64,000 nucleotides of DNA from Channallabes apus (GCA_030522415.1 CM060131.1:9257203-9321202); one strand, 5' to 3'. Counted from the first letter of the stretch, positions 10,861 to 22,562 are shown. Notes: generated by a model not told the origin, from the letters alone. Made by a program: numbers and translations.

Positions 10861-11829
10861 CCCAACTGTAGATCTGAGAGGTTAAATGTCATGTACATAA
10901 ACTTAACAAAAAATTATAAAAAAATTTTCTCTTTTGAATGTCCATTTTCATTTGAATGAACTAATTTTGCCAAGTGGATTTTATTTACGGATGTCGGCTT
11001 GCTCTTCAAAACTAATTTTGTTAATTTTAGATTTAGAATGTTTTCTTTAAAAAAAATCTTTGTGTTTCCAGTGGTTATAGGTAATGATTTAAATTTATTA
11101 TGAGTGTTCCATTGTTATTTACTTTATGAATATGTATGAAGGCCCATAGGTTAATGTTACTGTACAGTAGGCAAGGGATAGTATTAAAAACAATAATGTA
11201 GATCTTACATTATTACAGTAATGTAGATCTTACAGCTTTTAAGTAAAATTCTATTTTGTAAATTTCCCTATGTGTTCTGAATAAATGTTCTTTAGCCAGA
11301 CAGACGACAGAATACTATGATGATGACTGAGTGCTAAAGAGATTAAGGGCGGAACAAAGAGGTAGAGAGAAGGAGAATGATCTCCATGACTCATGGTTGG
11401 TTGTTGCCTATTACTGATAACTGCCTATCCATTAACTGCAATTTTCTACTTACCCCAAATGTTCAATTAGCTGTGGTTTTTAGAATCTAGTGTGAAATAT
11501 TTGATACCTCTCACCCAAAATATTCCCCAAAAATCTGAGCAACCCCTCATTTATTCATATTAAGTGATTTTTTCTTTTGACTAAACTATGTAGATTAAAT
11601 TAAACAAATCGAAACAAATGTTTTGCTGTGGCATGTTGCAAACTTCCCAAAGATGCAATTCAACAATTGGTTGCTTATGTTACAATCTCAGCAGAAACCT
11701 TATTTCCCCTCTTATCTGTTCCAACCAGTCAGCATTCAACATCACCAGTATATTAATTACCGCCCTGATCATCTGTCATCATCTGCAGCTGTTTCTCACT
11801 GGTTCATGCCTTAATTTAGATTCAAAGAT

Positions 11830-11950
11830 CACTGTGTGGCTTAACAAACAAAAAACATTGATCCTAAACTGGTCAGGGACTGGACTGAAAATGAGATCCA
11901 AAAAGCCAAGTCGTGCAGCAGCATTCTGGATCAGCTGCAGAGGAATGGTG
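11830..11950 (-). pseudogene. LINE reverse-transcriptase scrap (CR1/L2-like)
   Basis: On the minus strand, near 11948-11918, the frame reads LQLIQNAAAR. This is the motif seen in both L2 copies of this window ([10 protein letters not shown] at about 34175 and [10 protein letters not shown] at about 55270). Flanking sequence is too diverged to assign. Confidence 0.4.
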
Positions 11951-12201
11951 GACAGAGGAGAACCTTCAGAAAAGAAACTTCTATAAAGTACACCACAGGA
12001 TAATAAAATAAACCCAGTGAATATTTGGTTTAAAAAGCTTCATAATTAAAACAATTGGGAGGTTTTACAGAGGATGCCAGAGTTTGTCCTTGTCACACTT
12101 GCTTCTTTTCTATTTGAATTTTATTTTCATTGTAAAATGTTGCATCGACTTTAAGGTCATAATAATATACACTAACCCCAACCCCCCCCCTCCCAAAAAA
12201 A

Positions 12202-12202
12202 G

Positions 12203-12236
<34 letters not shown>
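12202..12236. repeat. (CA)n microsatellite
   Basis: About 16 CA units after a C-rich run. Confidence 0.9.
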
Positions 12237-12838
12237 TTCCTCAAATTCAATTATTCAGTTTGATTTAATTACTCTGACCCTCATTAATGAAGCATATGAA
12301 TATGAACCTGTAGAAAGCCTGTCAGATGGGTGCTTAGTGTTAGGGATTAACTCTAATTCTCCGATAAACTGAGATATCTCTGTGTGCCACATGGATTTTA
12401 ATTTAATCCCTTCCTGACAACACTGTCTGTGACGACTATAAATTTAAAAAATGTCATAAGCATTTTAGCAAAACTGGCAGCAATGTTACATGTATAAACT
12501 GGGCAAACGCAATGATTTAGCACCAAGGCATATTTAAGTCATACATAATAAAATGATGAAACTTTGATTTAATAGTAGTACTGTAAGTAATAATAATTAT
12601 TAATAATTAAATAATAGTACACTTTCATTGATGGCATAAATGTTGAAGGTGGATATAAAGCTACGTAAGCATCCATTTAAAAAATCCTTTCCTGCAGATT
12701 TTTGTGCTATAAAAACATTTTTTTATTTACATTTTGGTGTAGTAACAACAGAAATTCAAGTGAGAACAAATTTTGTAGATAAAAAGACAGAAAAAGTACA
12801 ATAACATGGTTGCACAAGTTTGCACAGACAGAATTATT

Positions 12839-12852
12839 CCCCCCCCCCCCCC
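12839..12852. repeat. Poly-C run
   Basis: About 14 consecutive C. Confidence 0.85.
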
Positions 12853-13154
12853 AGTTTAGCTGTATAACAGAGGCCTGCAGCCCAGGTCCATTATTCCCTG
12901 TCTCCACAATCCCACCTGAAGATAATTAGCTCTGTAGCGTGGTTCTTGCGCCACCATACTTCACTATGATGTACATCTAGTGATACATTACTTGTTTTTG
13001 CACAAAACAAATTTGTTTAAAATCTTCCCTGAACATTTCATCCTTGGTCTCAGACCATACTATGTTTGTTTTTTCTTTCTTATTGAGAAAGGGCTTCCCT
13101 CATTAATATTGATGGAATTAAGCTTCGTACACACATACAGTACCAAAGTCAGCC

Positions 13155-13570
13155 ATAGTTTTATAACCTGAAACATTATGCCCAATATCGTGTGCCCTGG
13201 CCCCTTGGGGCATGACTCCACAAGACCTTTAAGGGTGTGCTGTGATGTCTGGCACCAGGACGTTAGCAGCAGATCCCTTGAGTCCTGTGGGTCTGGGAAG
13301 TTTGGAAGCTAGGACAGAGGTCTTTGCTTGATGAGCCCTATGCAAGTTGGGCTGTGTTGCACTGGAGTTCTGGTGCCTTTATACCGTGGCCTGCTTGGCT
13401 TTGTTTTTCCAAGTTGTGCTGCATTGGCTTTTACAGTATGTGTGATCAGACCAGATGAGCTGGCCTTTGGTCCCCACAGGAATGGGTGAGCCTTGGGTGC
13501 TCTTGAGCCTGTCATCAGTTTACTGATGGTGTTAACGTTGTGACTGATCGACGTGCACAGGTATTTTTAA
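13155..13570 (-). mobile_element. Tc1-like transposon remnant
   Basis: Minus-strand sequence matches, with gaps, Tc1-like transposase regions: the nucleotide stretch for the GHGRPRL.DARGERR-like motif (about 13470-13510) and a GATGTCTGGCACCAGGACGTTAGCAGC-type segment from the 3' part of the gene (about 13240-13280). A second degenerate copy lies at 24385-24660. The coding frame is lost. The family cuts and pastes at TA. Confidence 0.5.
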
Positions 13571-13574
13571 AACA

Positions 13575-14729
13575 GGTATTTTTAAAACAAACTCCATTTT
13601 GCTTTACTGAAAATGGACTCTTTTGGAAAATTCCTTCCAAGGTGTCTTTAGTGTTGTGGCCTGTACAGTGAAAATGGTGTTTTTGGCTTGGAAGAGTGTG
13701 CACTATATGTGCTACAGTATATATCTTATGTTTGATTAAGTACGTAGAGTGTGACTACTTAGTAAGATTTTTTTTTTCAGTTTGGCCAACATGGCCTTAT
13801 GGTTAGGACTGTACGGTAAAGCCACCTGATTGTTTGGAATACTTAGACAGCATGTTTTTGTCTTTTCTGGACATTTAGTTTTTTTTGAGAAGGAAGAAGA
13901 AAAAAACATATAGTTAGACCTACATAATAAGCATAATGTGATTATGGAAGTATGCCCTGTCTGAATCATTTAATTGCCTCAATTTGTTGCACTTTCAAGA
14001 AAAGAAAAGAACAAAAATGAGTAAGCATGATTAAAGAAATGACAAGCACACTTGGACCCCAAATGGCACCATACCAGCATTGCCTTTCCGGTGAGTGGTA
14101 TTTTTGTCCGGCACAAGAAACATTAAACCACCACTCTCTAATCCAAATAAGGTTAACAAATACTGAATCTAAAGCATGCTGGTTGTACTTGGAGCTTCTG
14201 TAAGCATTTAATATGTCCCAAAAATTGCAGTTAATTCTATCACGTGTCATCTTGCGCATGTGATGTACTGTAATTCAGGGCGTTTGAGCACAGTGTTATT
14301 ATGTCGGATTCATCTTGACCCTAAGTGGACATATGGACAGCACACAAATGCGTCAAAGCAATTTAGTGTAATTATCATAATAAGACACATCTAAAAGCCA
14401 CTGCTGAAACAATGTGACTGAAAAAAATTATAATCTCTGTGACTACACCTCAGTGAATTCTGTGGAATGAAGTCAGAACTAAACACGCTTTATCATATTT
14501 CCTACAGCAAAAGCATACTGACCCTGTAGATGCGCCTAACACTTACTCTTTATCTGTGTGTGTGTCAGTAGACTGTGGAGACTTGACCTTTAAACAGATT
14601 TGAAAGTTATTACCTGTCCTGTCACTATAGCAACAAACAGAGACTGACAGATTTAAGCTGGCAAATTTTGTGCTCAACATGGGTGAGCATGAGTGTGCAG
14701 AGTATTTTTGGACAGTGACAAGAAGATTA
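13575..14729. other. Unassigned DNA
   Basis: Contains a direct repeat of a short AACAGGTATTTTTAAAAC unit at 13557-13590 and TAC(A/T)GTA heptamers near 13722 and 14265. No gene or named repeat is seen. Confidence 0.5.
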
Positions 14730-15170
14730 TAAATGAAGATTAAAAAAAAAGTTTGGAGTGAAAAAGTAGAGGAGACCGAAAAAGGATGAAAGAAACAATA
14801 TGATAGAAAAAGAGAAGAGTATAGAATAAAGACAAAAGAGATGAAAAAGGCAAGATAAAATGAAAATGAGAAAATAAAAGGTAAACTGATGAGAGAAGAG
14901 ATTGTGATAGAGATAAGAGAAAAGAAAACAAAGACAGAGTGAAGACAAGAGAACCAAAGGTAAAAAAAAGATTAAAAAAGACAAAAAAGACAAGGAGAGA
15001 AGAGAAAGGAATAGGGAATCAAAAAGAGGACAAGAGAAATGAAACAGGAGCCCAAACGTAAAAAAAAAAAGGCAATAGAAAGACAAGGGAATAAAATGAA
15101 AAGAGAAGAAGGTAAGATGAAGAGAGAAAACCGACAAGAGAAGAGAAGAGAGTGGAAAAGCAGGAGCAGT
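14730..15170. repeat. Long purine-rich (GA-rich) tract
   Basis: About 440 bp in which the plus strand is overwhelmingly A and G, with recurring AGAGAAGA/AAAAAGA units and few pyrimidines. The long open frames on the minus strand here (rich in Phe, Leu and Ser) are artefacts of this composition, not genes. Such tracts can adopt triplex structures. Confidence 0.75.
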
Positions 15171-15792
15171 GGGGGAATGTGATGTGTAGTCGACCTGCAA
15201 ATGAAATATGATTTCCTTCACAGTGATGATGGTGAATACAGGAAAAGTAAGTGACAGGTACATTCTCTTGTCACGACTCCATTTTCCTCCCTACACAACA
15301 ATTTACCTCGCAACAGCCAGAATTCTATCTCTGCCTTTGTGTTTTCATCTAGATCTGTCATATTCCACTGTAAATATTCACTCGGAACTTGGATGTTATT
15401 CTCATGCTTGCTGAACTGTAAAAGTACACCTCATGTTCTCTGCTGAGACTACAGAAAGTTTTGTGGCTGACCAAAATGATTTAAGCACTGACTGTGTCTG
15501 CATTCAGTTCACAGGACATGGTTTCCTATGTATTTGAACCAATTTGGGTAATTATATTAAGTCAAGTGTAAACATTAGCAAAATCAGTCATTTAATCAGA
15601 ATTATGATGTTAATGATGAATTATCATTTAATCAGAATTATGATGATAAAAATATTAAAATTATTTACTGTTTCTTGATTTAAAGTGTTTCAGTCTACAA
15701 CCTCAATTCCATAAATGTTGGGACAGTATGGAAAGTGGCAATAAAAGCAAAAAGGAGTAATCTGTAAAGTATGTTTACATTGTACTATATTG
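15171..15792. other. Unassigned DNA
   Basis: Non-repetitive except for an imperfect direct repeat of about 22 bp (near 15589 and 15626). No gene is seen. Confidence 0.5.
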
Positions 15793-17500
15793 AAAACGTC
15801 ATGGGCTACTTTGCTGTAACCCTGTTCCCTGAAAAAGCGGGAACGAGATGCTGCGTGAAAACGCTTTCGGAACGAGAATACCAACGCCGCCGCACTGCAA
15901 GTGTCTGGACCCCCGGGGTTTTGTAGTGTGCGCACAGTCCCCAAGGGGTCTCAGCCATAATTCTGCGTTGCTGGAATTGCGTGGACATCCAACTATAAAA
16001 TCTGACAAATGTGTGCGGAGAGGACCAACCTGTCGCATCACAGAGGACGCCTCTTACCAGAGGCATTGATGAGGCAAGTCCCCTGGTCGAATGGGCCTTA
16101 ATTACTAGAGGCGAAGTCTGCCACGTGCCTCATAGGCTAGGGCAATAGCATCTCTCACCGAATGTGATACTGTAGCATTTGTCTAGTGGCGGCCGAATGC
16201 TAGAGAATACTAGGGCATAAGCCCGAGATCAATTTTCTTGTAGAAACTCCAGCACTGAAACAATTTGGCAGTGGACTGGGTCTACATCTTTTACTATGCA
16301 CCAATTTTCAATACACTCCATTTGAGGACATAAGTTCTTCTAGTGGAGGGAGTCCTAGCACTTATTATAGTTTCAATTACACTGGCTAGAAGACCAGCCT
16401 CTCTTCACTGGTCCCCCACAGGAGCCAGACGTGAAGGTAGAAGAGTTCGGGCCAGGGATGGAATGTCGTCCCATGCACCTGAGACAGAATCTCCCTCCTC
16501 ACAGGAGAGATATTAGATCTGAACACCACACACTGGTCGGCCAACAGGGCGCTATCAATGCGAGGCACAAGACTTGATGACGAACCTTCGCCAGGACTCC
16601 CGAGAGCAGAGCTATGGGAGGAAATGCATAAGACGCAGTCTGGGCCACATATGGGCCATGGACTGACTACCTCTGGGTGGGGTTTCCAAACCCAGTGTGT
16701 CACAGCGTGCCTGGACAGCAAGTCTGCTCCCATATTCATGTGCCCTGGAATGTAAATCCTCCTGAGGGGCAGGAACTTGTCCTGTGCCCCATGGCAGAAT
16801 CTGGTGCGCTAGCTTTTCCCAGACGTTCATGATGTCGAAGCGATAGCTGCTAAGACTGAGCCAGAATCAGCCAGTCGTCTATGTAATTCAGGATACGGAT
16901 GCCCTGGAATCATAGAGCCAGGGCTGGATCCTTGCATTTTATATATGTGTGGGGTGACATGGCTAGGCCAAATGGAAGGACCCGATACTGGTAGGTTTCG
17001 CCCCCGAAAGCGAACCTCAGGAACTTCCTGTATTGTGGCAATATTTCTATATGAAAATATTCGTCCTTCAGGTCGATTGTCACAAACCAAACCTCTGGTG
17101 TAAAATTGGACACAACCCCCTGTCTCTCTTGGAAAGCAAGAAATACTGACTGTAATAGCCTGATTCTCTGTCTGGCAGGGGAACATGTTCTACGGCCCCG
17201 TTTTCCAGCAAACTCTGTAATCTCTACTGTGCTTTGTACCTAAAGAGACATACCTGCTTCTCTAAAAGGGGCACATGTTTTGACACTTTGGCTAGATGGG
17301 GGGGTGGGGGGACGTTTTAGATGTTCGGCATCCTGAAACATGGCAGGAAGGAACCGAACACCTAACATTTCACTGGAGACGGAGACGGTGGCGGAGATTG
17401 AACTACGGCCTCCTGAGGGTGCTAGGAAGGAGTTTATATTCCTTACTGGAATTTTTACACGCCTTCGCATCAACAACATTTGAATAAATCAATGTCAATA
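15793..17500 (-). mobile_element. DIRS-type retrotransposon, degenerate internally deleted copy
   Basis: Minus-strand remnant of the same family as the copy at 49640-54160. In order from 17500 down: a capsid-like C-terminal scrap (about 17480-17440); the RT entry segment (ENGAVEHVPLPDRESGYYSQYF-like, with gaps); VWFVTIDLKDEYFHIEILPQ and FAFGGETYQYRVLPFGLA (about 17100-16930); a deletion removing the catalytic YIDD region; RNase H end (MNMGADLLSRHAV, about 16740); and the recombinase C-terminus (about 16066-15850). The terminal repeat at 15793-15870 matches the right terminus of the other copy at about 59320-59392. Confidence 0.75.
15850..16066 (-). pseudogene. DIRS tyrosine recombinase, C-terminal remnant
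   Basis: Reads ...LVRGVLCDATGWSSPHTFVRFYS on the minus strand. This fragment keeps the F-V-R-F-Y arrangement in which the Y is the expected catalytic nucleophile of the DIRS integrase. The longer copy at 53840-53890 reads FVRFNS there instead. The upstream recombinase body is decayed. Confidence 0.6.
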
Positions 17501-18486
17501 GCACAAAACACGGGATGAATACGGCCTATTCCATGAACCCCATCATGGAGGTCGCCAAAGAAGGGGAGGGACCATCGTTGAGGCCCCTCCTCCGGGCACT
17601 CGACAGAAACCTGTCGTCTACCTTTGAGCGTTTGGGGGATTTTTATTTTATTTTTACGGCGAATTGAGGTGTAACCGCCATGCTTCTATAGTGGATATCG
17701 TCATATGGACTTGTTAACACTTTGGTAAACCTTTGTCCATTAACACAATTTGTTGCTACATTTACTGTACAAATGCAACTTAAGGTCCAACAAAGCCATA
17801 CATCTATATTGTGAAGAGATGTTCAAGACTTCTCTGGGCTCTGTCTAACCTAAGATGGACAGTGGTATACTGGAAAGGGGTTTTGTTGTCCAACGAGTGA
17901 TGTCAAAGAAGAAAAAGGACCATCCAAGCTGTTATCAGCATCAGGTCCAAATGCCAGCATCGGTCACTTTTTTGGAATTGGGTTTGTATGTACTATGGTT
18001 ACGTATTGAATTTTGTGGTATTTTAGTGGTGTTGGAGTATTATGGAGTAAACAAATGGACTATTAGGGGGCTTTCCCACTTTTCTAAATTCATTCCCTAA
18101 TTGGTGCGTTCTTCAGATTGTAGAAAACCATAGGGAGATTGTCAGAAAGATTTTGAGAGTTTAGTACAGCTTAAAAAAACTTTTTTAAGTTATTCCCGAA
18201 AGGATTATATCAGCTTCTGGGTGATCATGAAGTCTAAATATATTACAATTTCCTTGTTTAAGGTTGACATGGACAGTTTTGATTACTGGCGCGTGTGTAA
18301 AACCTTTCAAACAGGAGGTGAAGAAAACACACTAAAATAGTTAAATCAAACGCAGCACAACAAACTACTCAATAGTGTGATTTACTTAGGACTAATGACA
18401 TGATTACATCCATTAATAAAATGGCTAAATCCAACCACAAGATATTCACTACACAGTATACCCTATTAGATACTACATTTTGTATG
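17501..18486. other. Unassigned DNA
   Basis: No gene seen. The stretch at 17560-17650 is G/C-rich and might be a further transposon scrap. The rest is A/T-rich unique-looking DNA. Confidence 0.45.
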
Positions 18487-18859
18487 TGTCAGGGTTAACC
18501 CCTAGAGGGTGCCTTGCATCCAGAGACTCTTTGAGTTCTTTTTGTGTTTTTGTTATTTGGAACTACGTTTCCCAAAATGCACCTCGGTCAGGTGAACCGT
18601 CATTAGTTCAGTTATAAATAGCCTGTTTAAGTTCTGTTTCCTTTGTCTTGCATCTGTTTCGTTAGCCTGATCTGTTTTGTTAAATTGCTATTGTAAAAAT
18701 GCTGTTTGGTTTGGTTTTTGTTCATAGAGTCATGTTTGGTTTGTTCTTGTTTGAAGTATGTTTGTTTGTGTTTTCTTTATATTATTAAAATCACTTAAAA
18801 GTCTTTACCTCTACGCCTACTGTAGACCTCGCCTGCAACCACACCAGCTTTGTCTCAAA
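18487..18859 (+). repeat. 5' LTR of element copy 2
   Basis: Starts TGTCAGGG; TATAAATAGCC at about 18614. The exact 3' boundary is uncertain because the last about 15 bases differ from the 3' LTR. Confidence 0.75.
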
Positions 18860-18873
18860 CAAAGTTAAGGGCT

Positions 18874-19284
18874 ATGTTTCTAGAGCTCTTTAGCCTCAGT
18901 GGAGGCCCGGCCAAGCCAGAGAGCCTCAGTGGAGGCCCGGCCAAGCCAGAGAGCCCTGAAAGACATGAGCTTCCTCCGCCAGGCTTCGAGGAGCCCGACC
19001 AAGCGATCGCTCCGCCGCCAGGCTTCGAGGACGTCATGCTTCCACCTCCATCAGGCTGGAATGTCCTGCCAGTGCCTGCTCCGCCACCCTGCTTTGAGGC
19101 CGACGACCAAGTGCTTGCTCCACCGCCTGGCGCCGACCACCCAGTGCTTGCTCCGCCTCTCAGCACTGACCACCTAGTGCTCACCCAGGACCCTGTTTCA
19201 ATCACACCTCCTGAAAGGAGAGGAATCTTGCACGTCCTGTTTGCCCTGCCATCCTGCCCGACGGACAGAATCTACAGCCTCTGA
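18874..19284 (+). CDS. Proline-rich PPPGFE-repeat protein of LTR element
   Basis: An open frame of about 136 residues from the first ATG inside the element. It opens with two identical 10-residue units (SLSGGPAKPE, from a 30-bp tandem DNA repeat at about 18894-18953). It continues with repeats built on PPPGFE (ELPPPGFEEPDQA, APPPGFEDVM, then degenerate APPPCFEADDQ and APPPGADHPVL). I see no signal peptide, membrane span, zinc knuckle or protease motif, so it is not an obvious gag. A related, frameshifted frame is carried by copy 1. It could be a captured host coding segment or an evolved cargo ORF. Whether it is translated is unknown. Confidence 0.5.
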   Translation: MFLELFSLSGGPAKPESLSGGPAKPESPERHELPPPGFEEPDQAIAPPPGFEDVMLPPPSGWNVLPVPAPPPCFEADDQVLAPPPGADHPVLAPPLSTDHLVLTQDPVSITPPERRGILHVLFALPSCPTDRIYSL

Positions 19285-19373
19285 GTTAGGAGGCCAGACA
19301 CAGGACCTTGGGGAGGGTGCACAGGACCTCCAGTGGCACTCCGGAGTAGCGCCTTTTGAGGGGGGGTTATGTC

Positions 19374-19731
19374 AGGGTTAACCCCTAGAGGGTGCCTTGT
19401 GCCCATGGACTCTTTGAGTTCTTTTTGTGTTTTTGTTATTTGGAATTACGTTTCCCAAAATGCACCTTGGTCAGGTGAATCGAGTTAGCTCATTAGTTCA
19501 GTTATAAATAGCCAGTTTAAGTTCTGTTTCCTTTGTCTTGCATCTGTTTCTTTAGCCTGATCTGTTTTGTTAAATTGCTATTATAAAATGCTGTTTGGTT
19601 TGGTTATTGTTCATAATCATGTTTGGTTTATTCTTGTTTGAAGTATGTTTGTGTTTTCTTTATATTATTAAAATCACTTAAGTCTTTACCTGTGTCTATG
19701 CCTCGCCTGCAACCACACCACATCTCTGACA
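19374..19731 (+). repeat. 3' LTR of element copy 2
   Basis: Starts TGTCAGGG directly after the purine tract and ends ...CATCTCTGACA. Confidence 0.8.
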
Positions 19732-20099
19732 GAATGGTGACATAATGCGTTATGGTTTGCAGATGTGTGCAAGTTCACACTTTGGAGCACCTAAATGGAT
19801 AATTTTTTATTTTTTAAATATATTGACCAACACGTTCTGGTGCAAGTGAGAACATTTATGATGCGTTTGAAATTTATGATATGTGCCTTTTGTGTGTACC
19901 ACAAAACCAGATTATTTGTGGTTTCTCATTTTTATACATTCAACACTGCACACCAAGCTACTTAATAGTGTGTTGTAGGCTAATAGATACTACACTGCGT
20001 ATGGTGACATTTATTATAGAGGTCCATGGCTGAAGCAATTAAAGGGGTATGTGTAATAAATCTCTCTCTCTCTCTATTTATCTATCTAAGTTTTATTGA
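19732..20099. other. Unassigned DNA
   Basis: No feature except a short (TC)n/(TATC)n run at about 20060-20090. Confidence 0.5.
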
Positions 20100-20733
20100 A
20101 GGTTTTCAGACTTTTTTTTTTACACCCAAATAATTTTTCTTGTTGTTGTTCTACACACAGCACTCCACAATGACAAAGTAAAAATGGGTGTTTGGAGTGT
20201 TTTGTTATTTCACCAAAAATAAAGACTGAAATATCCCATGTACATACAGTATGTATTCAGACTCTTTGTTATGACACTTTTGTTATGATGCATTCGAGCT
20301 CTGGTGCATCCTACTCCTACTGTATCAGAGGTCCTTGAGATGTTTCTACAACTTGATTGGAGTGTACAGTACCTGTGCCTGACTAAGTTAATTAGATATA
20401 ATTAGGAAAGGCACATACAGTACCAGTCTATATAAAATCTTACAGTAAATGGAGAATGTCAGGGTGAACAACAGCACAATGAGGTCAAGAGAATTATCTG
20501 TAGACCTGCAAGACAAGATTGTATCAAAGACACAGATGAGGGGAAGGATACAAGAATATTTGTCCTAATAAAAGTAGCGAAGTAGCCTGCATTAGTCTAA
20601 GATATTAGGAACAACCAACAATTTTCCTAGCTCTGTCTGCCTAGCCAAACTGAATAATCAGTTACAAAAGGTCCATGGCCAGCCAGGTAACCAAGATCCT
20701 GAAAGCAAGACACCCCTACCCATGACCTACACC
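20100..20733 (+). mobile_element. Tc1-like transposon remnant (5' part)
   Basis: The left part matches the leader of salmonid-type Tc1-like elements (TTCAGACT, CTTGAGATGTTTCTACAACTTGATTGGAGT, GGAAAGGCACA, TCTATATAA). An ATG at 20479 begins MRSRELSVDLQDKIVSK, the start of the transposase helix-turn-helix domain. The frame then decays, with LAKL and NNFPSS-like pieces to about 20700, and the catalytic DDE domain is absent. The leader contains several TAC(A/T)GTA heptamers (20327, 20368, 20416) in places where the family lacks them, in my recollection. Confidence 0.7.
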
Positions 20734-20735
20734 TA

Positions 20736-21290
20736 CAGCTCTGGAAAAAAATAAGAGACCACTGCAAAAATAATTAGTTTCAAATGTTTTTTACTTTCAG
20801 TTGTATATATTGGTGAGATTAACTGTTTTGTTTCATTTTTGGTGAACTGCTGACAATGTTTCTCCTAAATTCAAAATATAAATGTTAGAGTGTATATTTA
20901 AAGGAAATGACACCATCACAACACATCAAATAACCCAAGATCATAGATAGATCAAGATACCCCAAGCTTTAATAATTCAAATAAAACAAAATGCAAATAA
21001 CACAAACAAATTGTGTTAATGCTTTGGCTAAATAACATTAAGAAATCAGTATTTGGTAGAATAACCCAGATTTGCAATTACAACTCTCATGCATTTTGGC
21101 ATGCTCTCCATCAGTTTTTCACGTTGTTGTTGGGTAACTTTATACAGTACCACTCTTTCTTCAAAAAAACAGCTCAGCTTTGCTTGATGGTTTGTTACGA
21201 CCCATCTTCCTCTGGATGACATTTCAGAAGATTTCTGTAGTAAATTGTAGTGCTTTCTTATTGTTTTTTTCAGAGCTGCATGCACACCCT
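20736..21290. mobile_element. Non-autonomous DNA element, CAG-TIR type
   Basis: Begins CAGCTCTGGAAAAAAATAAG immediately after a TA (20734-20735), the terminus of a widespread teleost element whose interior includes GGCATGCTCTCCA(T/C)CAG(T/C)(T/C)TTTCAC and GTTGTTGGGTAACTTTAT. The right terminus was not found, so the copy is probably truncated. An inserted CAGTA at 21145-21149 interrupts the otherwise conserved TTTATA-CCACTC stretch. Superfamily uncertain; TA plus CAG fits Tc1/mariner. Confidence 0.5.
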
Positions 21291-22479
21291 ATACTTATAC
21301 CTGCTTTTTGTTAAATAAAAAAAGATCTCATCTTGTGACTATATGCCTGTGTTGCTTCCCAAGACAAGTTCTTACAACCATAGCCCACCATGCTTGGCGC
21401 CCTAAGGGACCAGAGCTGCGCAAGGGGAACTTACAAAATAAATACCAGACTTAAGGTAATGTCATAGCTGATTGGTGTATGTAGACTTTAATAGATTTTT
21501 TAATAAGTTTACTTCTTTAGTCATCTCAGTTATAAATTTGTAAAGGTTAGAAGAATTATTTATGAATAGAGTCGTTAGAAATCTGCAGAAAACACACTGA
21601 TAAAAGTACAAGTGCAGGGCTCAATGTGTGTATGTGTATGGGGAGATATTTTTATTTATTTACATTTTTTTTTACTTTGTACAGAAATGTGTACAGAAGG
21701 TATTTTTGAGTTCACATACAGTATCACGCACATACCCATCTGTCTAACACCAAAGATCCTCCAGCTACTGACGGTCTTACCTCTCTGGACTGGAAGTTCA
21801 TCTAGTTCGTCATTCCAAGTACCCTACAATTAAGCCTGCTGTAATCATACCCATCTCTTGCCATATATTGCTAATATAATTACTATGATTATCAAACACA
21901 TTATCCAGCCTGCATTTTGTTTGCTTATAATTATGCAATGATTGCGCTAGGTCTATTTGTTTTCCTCTGGGCTCCATGACTTAATTTTCACTGCATGGTA
22001 CACCTATTTTTATTTATTTATTTACTAAACGGCACTTCATTAATGGAATGCAATGCATTAAGCGCAAAAAAGTAAATGTTTTTTCTAGATGTCAGTAGAA
22101 TCAGCATGGGTTAGAATGACATGTGATGGATGTTACAGGTATAGCTTTCTGCATTAACAAAGATAGAGGCCATCATTTTACAGTTTTTGGCCTTTTGCTG
22201 CAGTGGTATTATGTAATCATAGTAATCTGCGAGGGGGAGAAATGGCCACCCACTCATATTGCAGGGTCAGTCATATTCCCTTAATGCCATAACTCAACAT
22301 GCCTCCAGCTTTGCATGGAACCGTGCAAGAGCTCACACAACTCTGTGACTAACAAATCTACAGTATAATTGCAGCTTTCCCACGCACAAAAACAGCCTTT
22401 ATTCAAAACAAGATGCCATTACTTCTTAAATGATACAATATATAATAAAATACAGTATAAGTTGAAATTCCAGTGCTCT
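21291..22479. other. Unassigned DNA
   Basis: No coding or named repeat seen. A few TAC(A/T)GTA heptamers (21719, 22360 and others) occur. Confidence 0.5.
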
Positions 22480-22562
22480 TGGCTTGCACCTCCAGGGTCT
22501 GGGATCGATTCTCGGCCAGGTTCAATTCCCAACTCTGTGTGCATGGAGTTTGCATGCTTACT
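22480..22562 (+). repeat. SINE family A fragment
   Basis: CTTGCACCTCCAGGGTCTGG...GTGTGCATGGAGTTTGCATG matches the B-box and body of the full copy at 7503-7883. Both ends are missing. Confidence 0.7.

Larger units (their letters stand above)
9817..13149. other. Mostly unassigned DNA with scattered repeats
   Basis: Contains a possible LTR-like block (10600-10860), an antisense LINE RT scrap (11830-11950), a (CA)n (12202-12236) and a poly-C (12839-12852). The rest shows no coding or repeat signal to me. Sequence around 12270-12340 is non-repetitive, with several TAATTA/ATGAATATG-like motifs. Confidence 0.4.
18487..19731 (+). mobile_element. Small non-autonomous LTR element, copy 2 (paired LTRs)
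   Basis: Two direct repeats of about 350 bp begin TGTCAGGGTTAACCCC at 18487 and 19374 and share GCACC(T/C)(C/T)GGTCAGGTGA, a TATAAATAGCC box and an ATTAAAATCACTTAA polyadenylation-like segment. A purine tract (GAGGGGGGG) lies just before the 3' LTR. Flanks GTATG (18482) and GAATG (19732) could be a 5-bp target duplication with one mismatch. Alternatively GAATGGTGAC after the 3' LTR is a primer-binding region, which would mean a tandem LTR structure. The interior is only about 0.5 kb and carries a proline-rich ORF. The LTRs differ by small indels, including a CTGTA insertion in the 5' LTR (18820-18824). Copy 1 is at 5729-6918. Confidence 0.8.

Noticed and set aside
14727..15263. 178-residue open frame rich in Phe, Leu and Ser (minus strand)
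   Set aside because: It is the complement of a purine-rich tract; composition alone makes it open. No domain.
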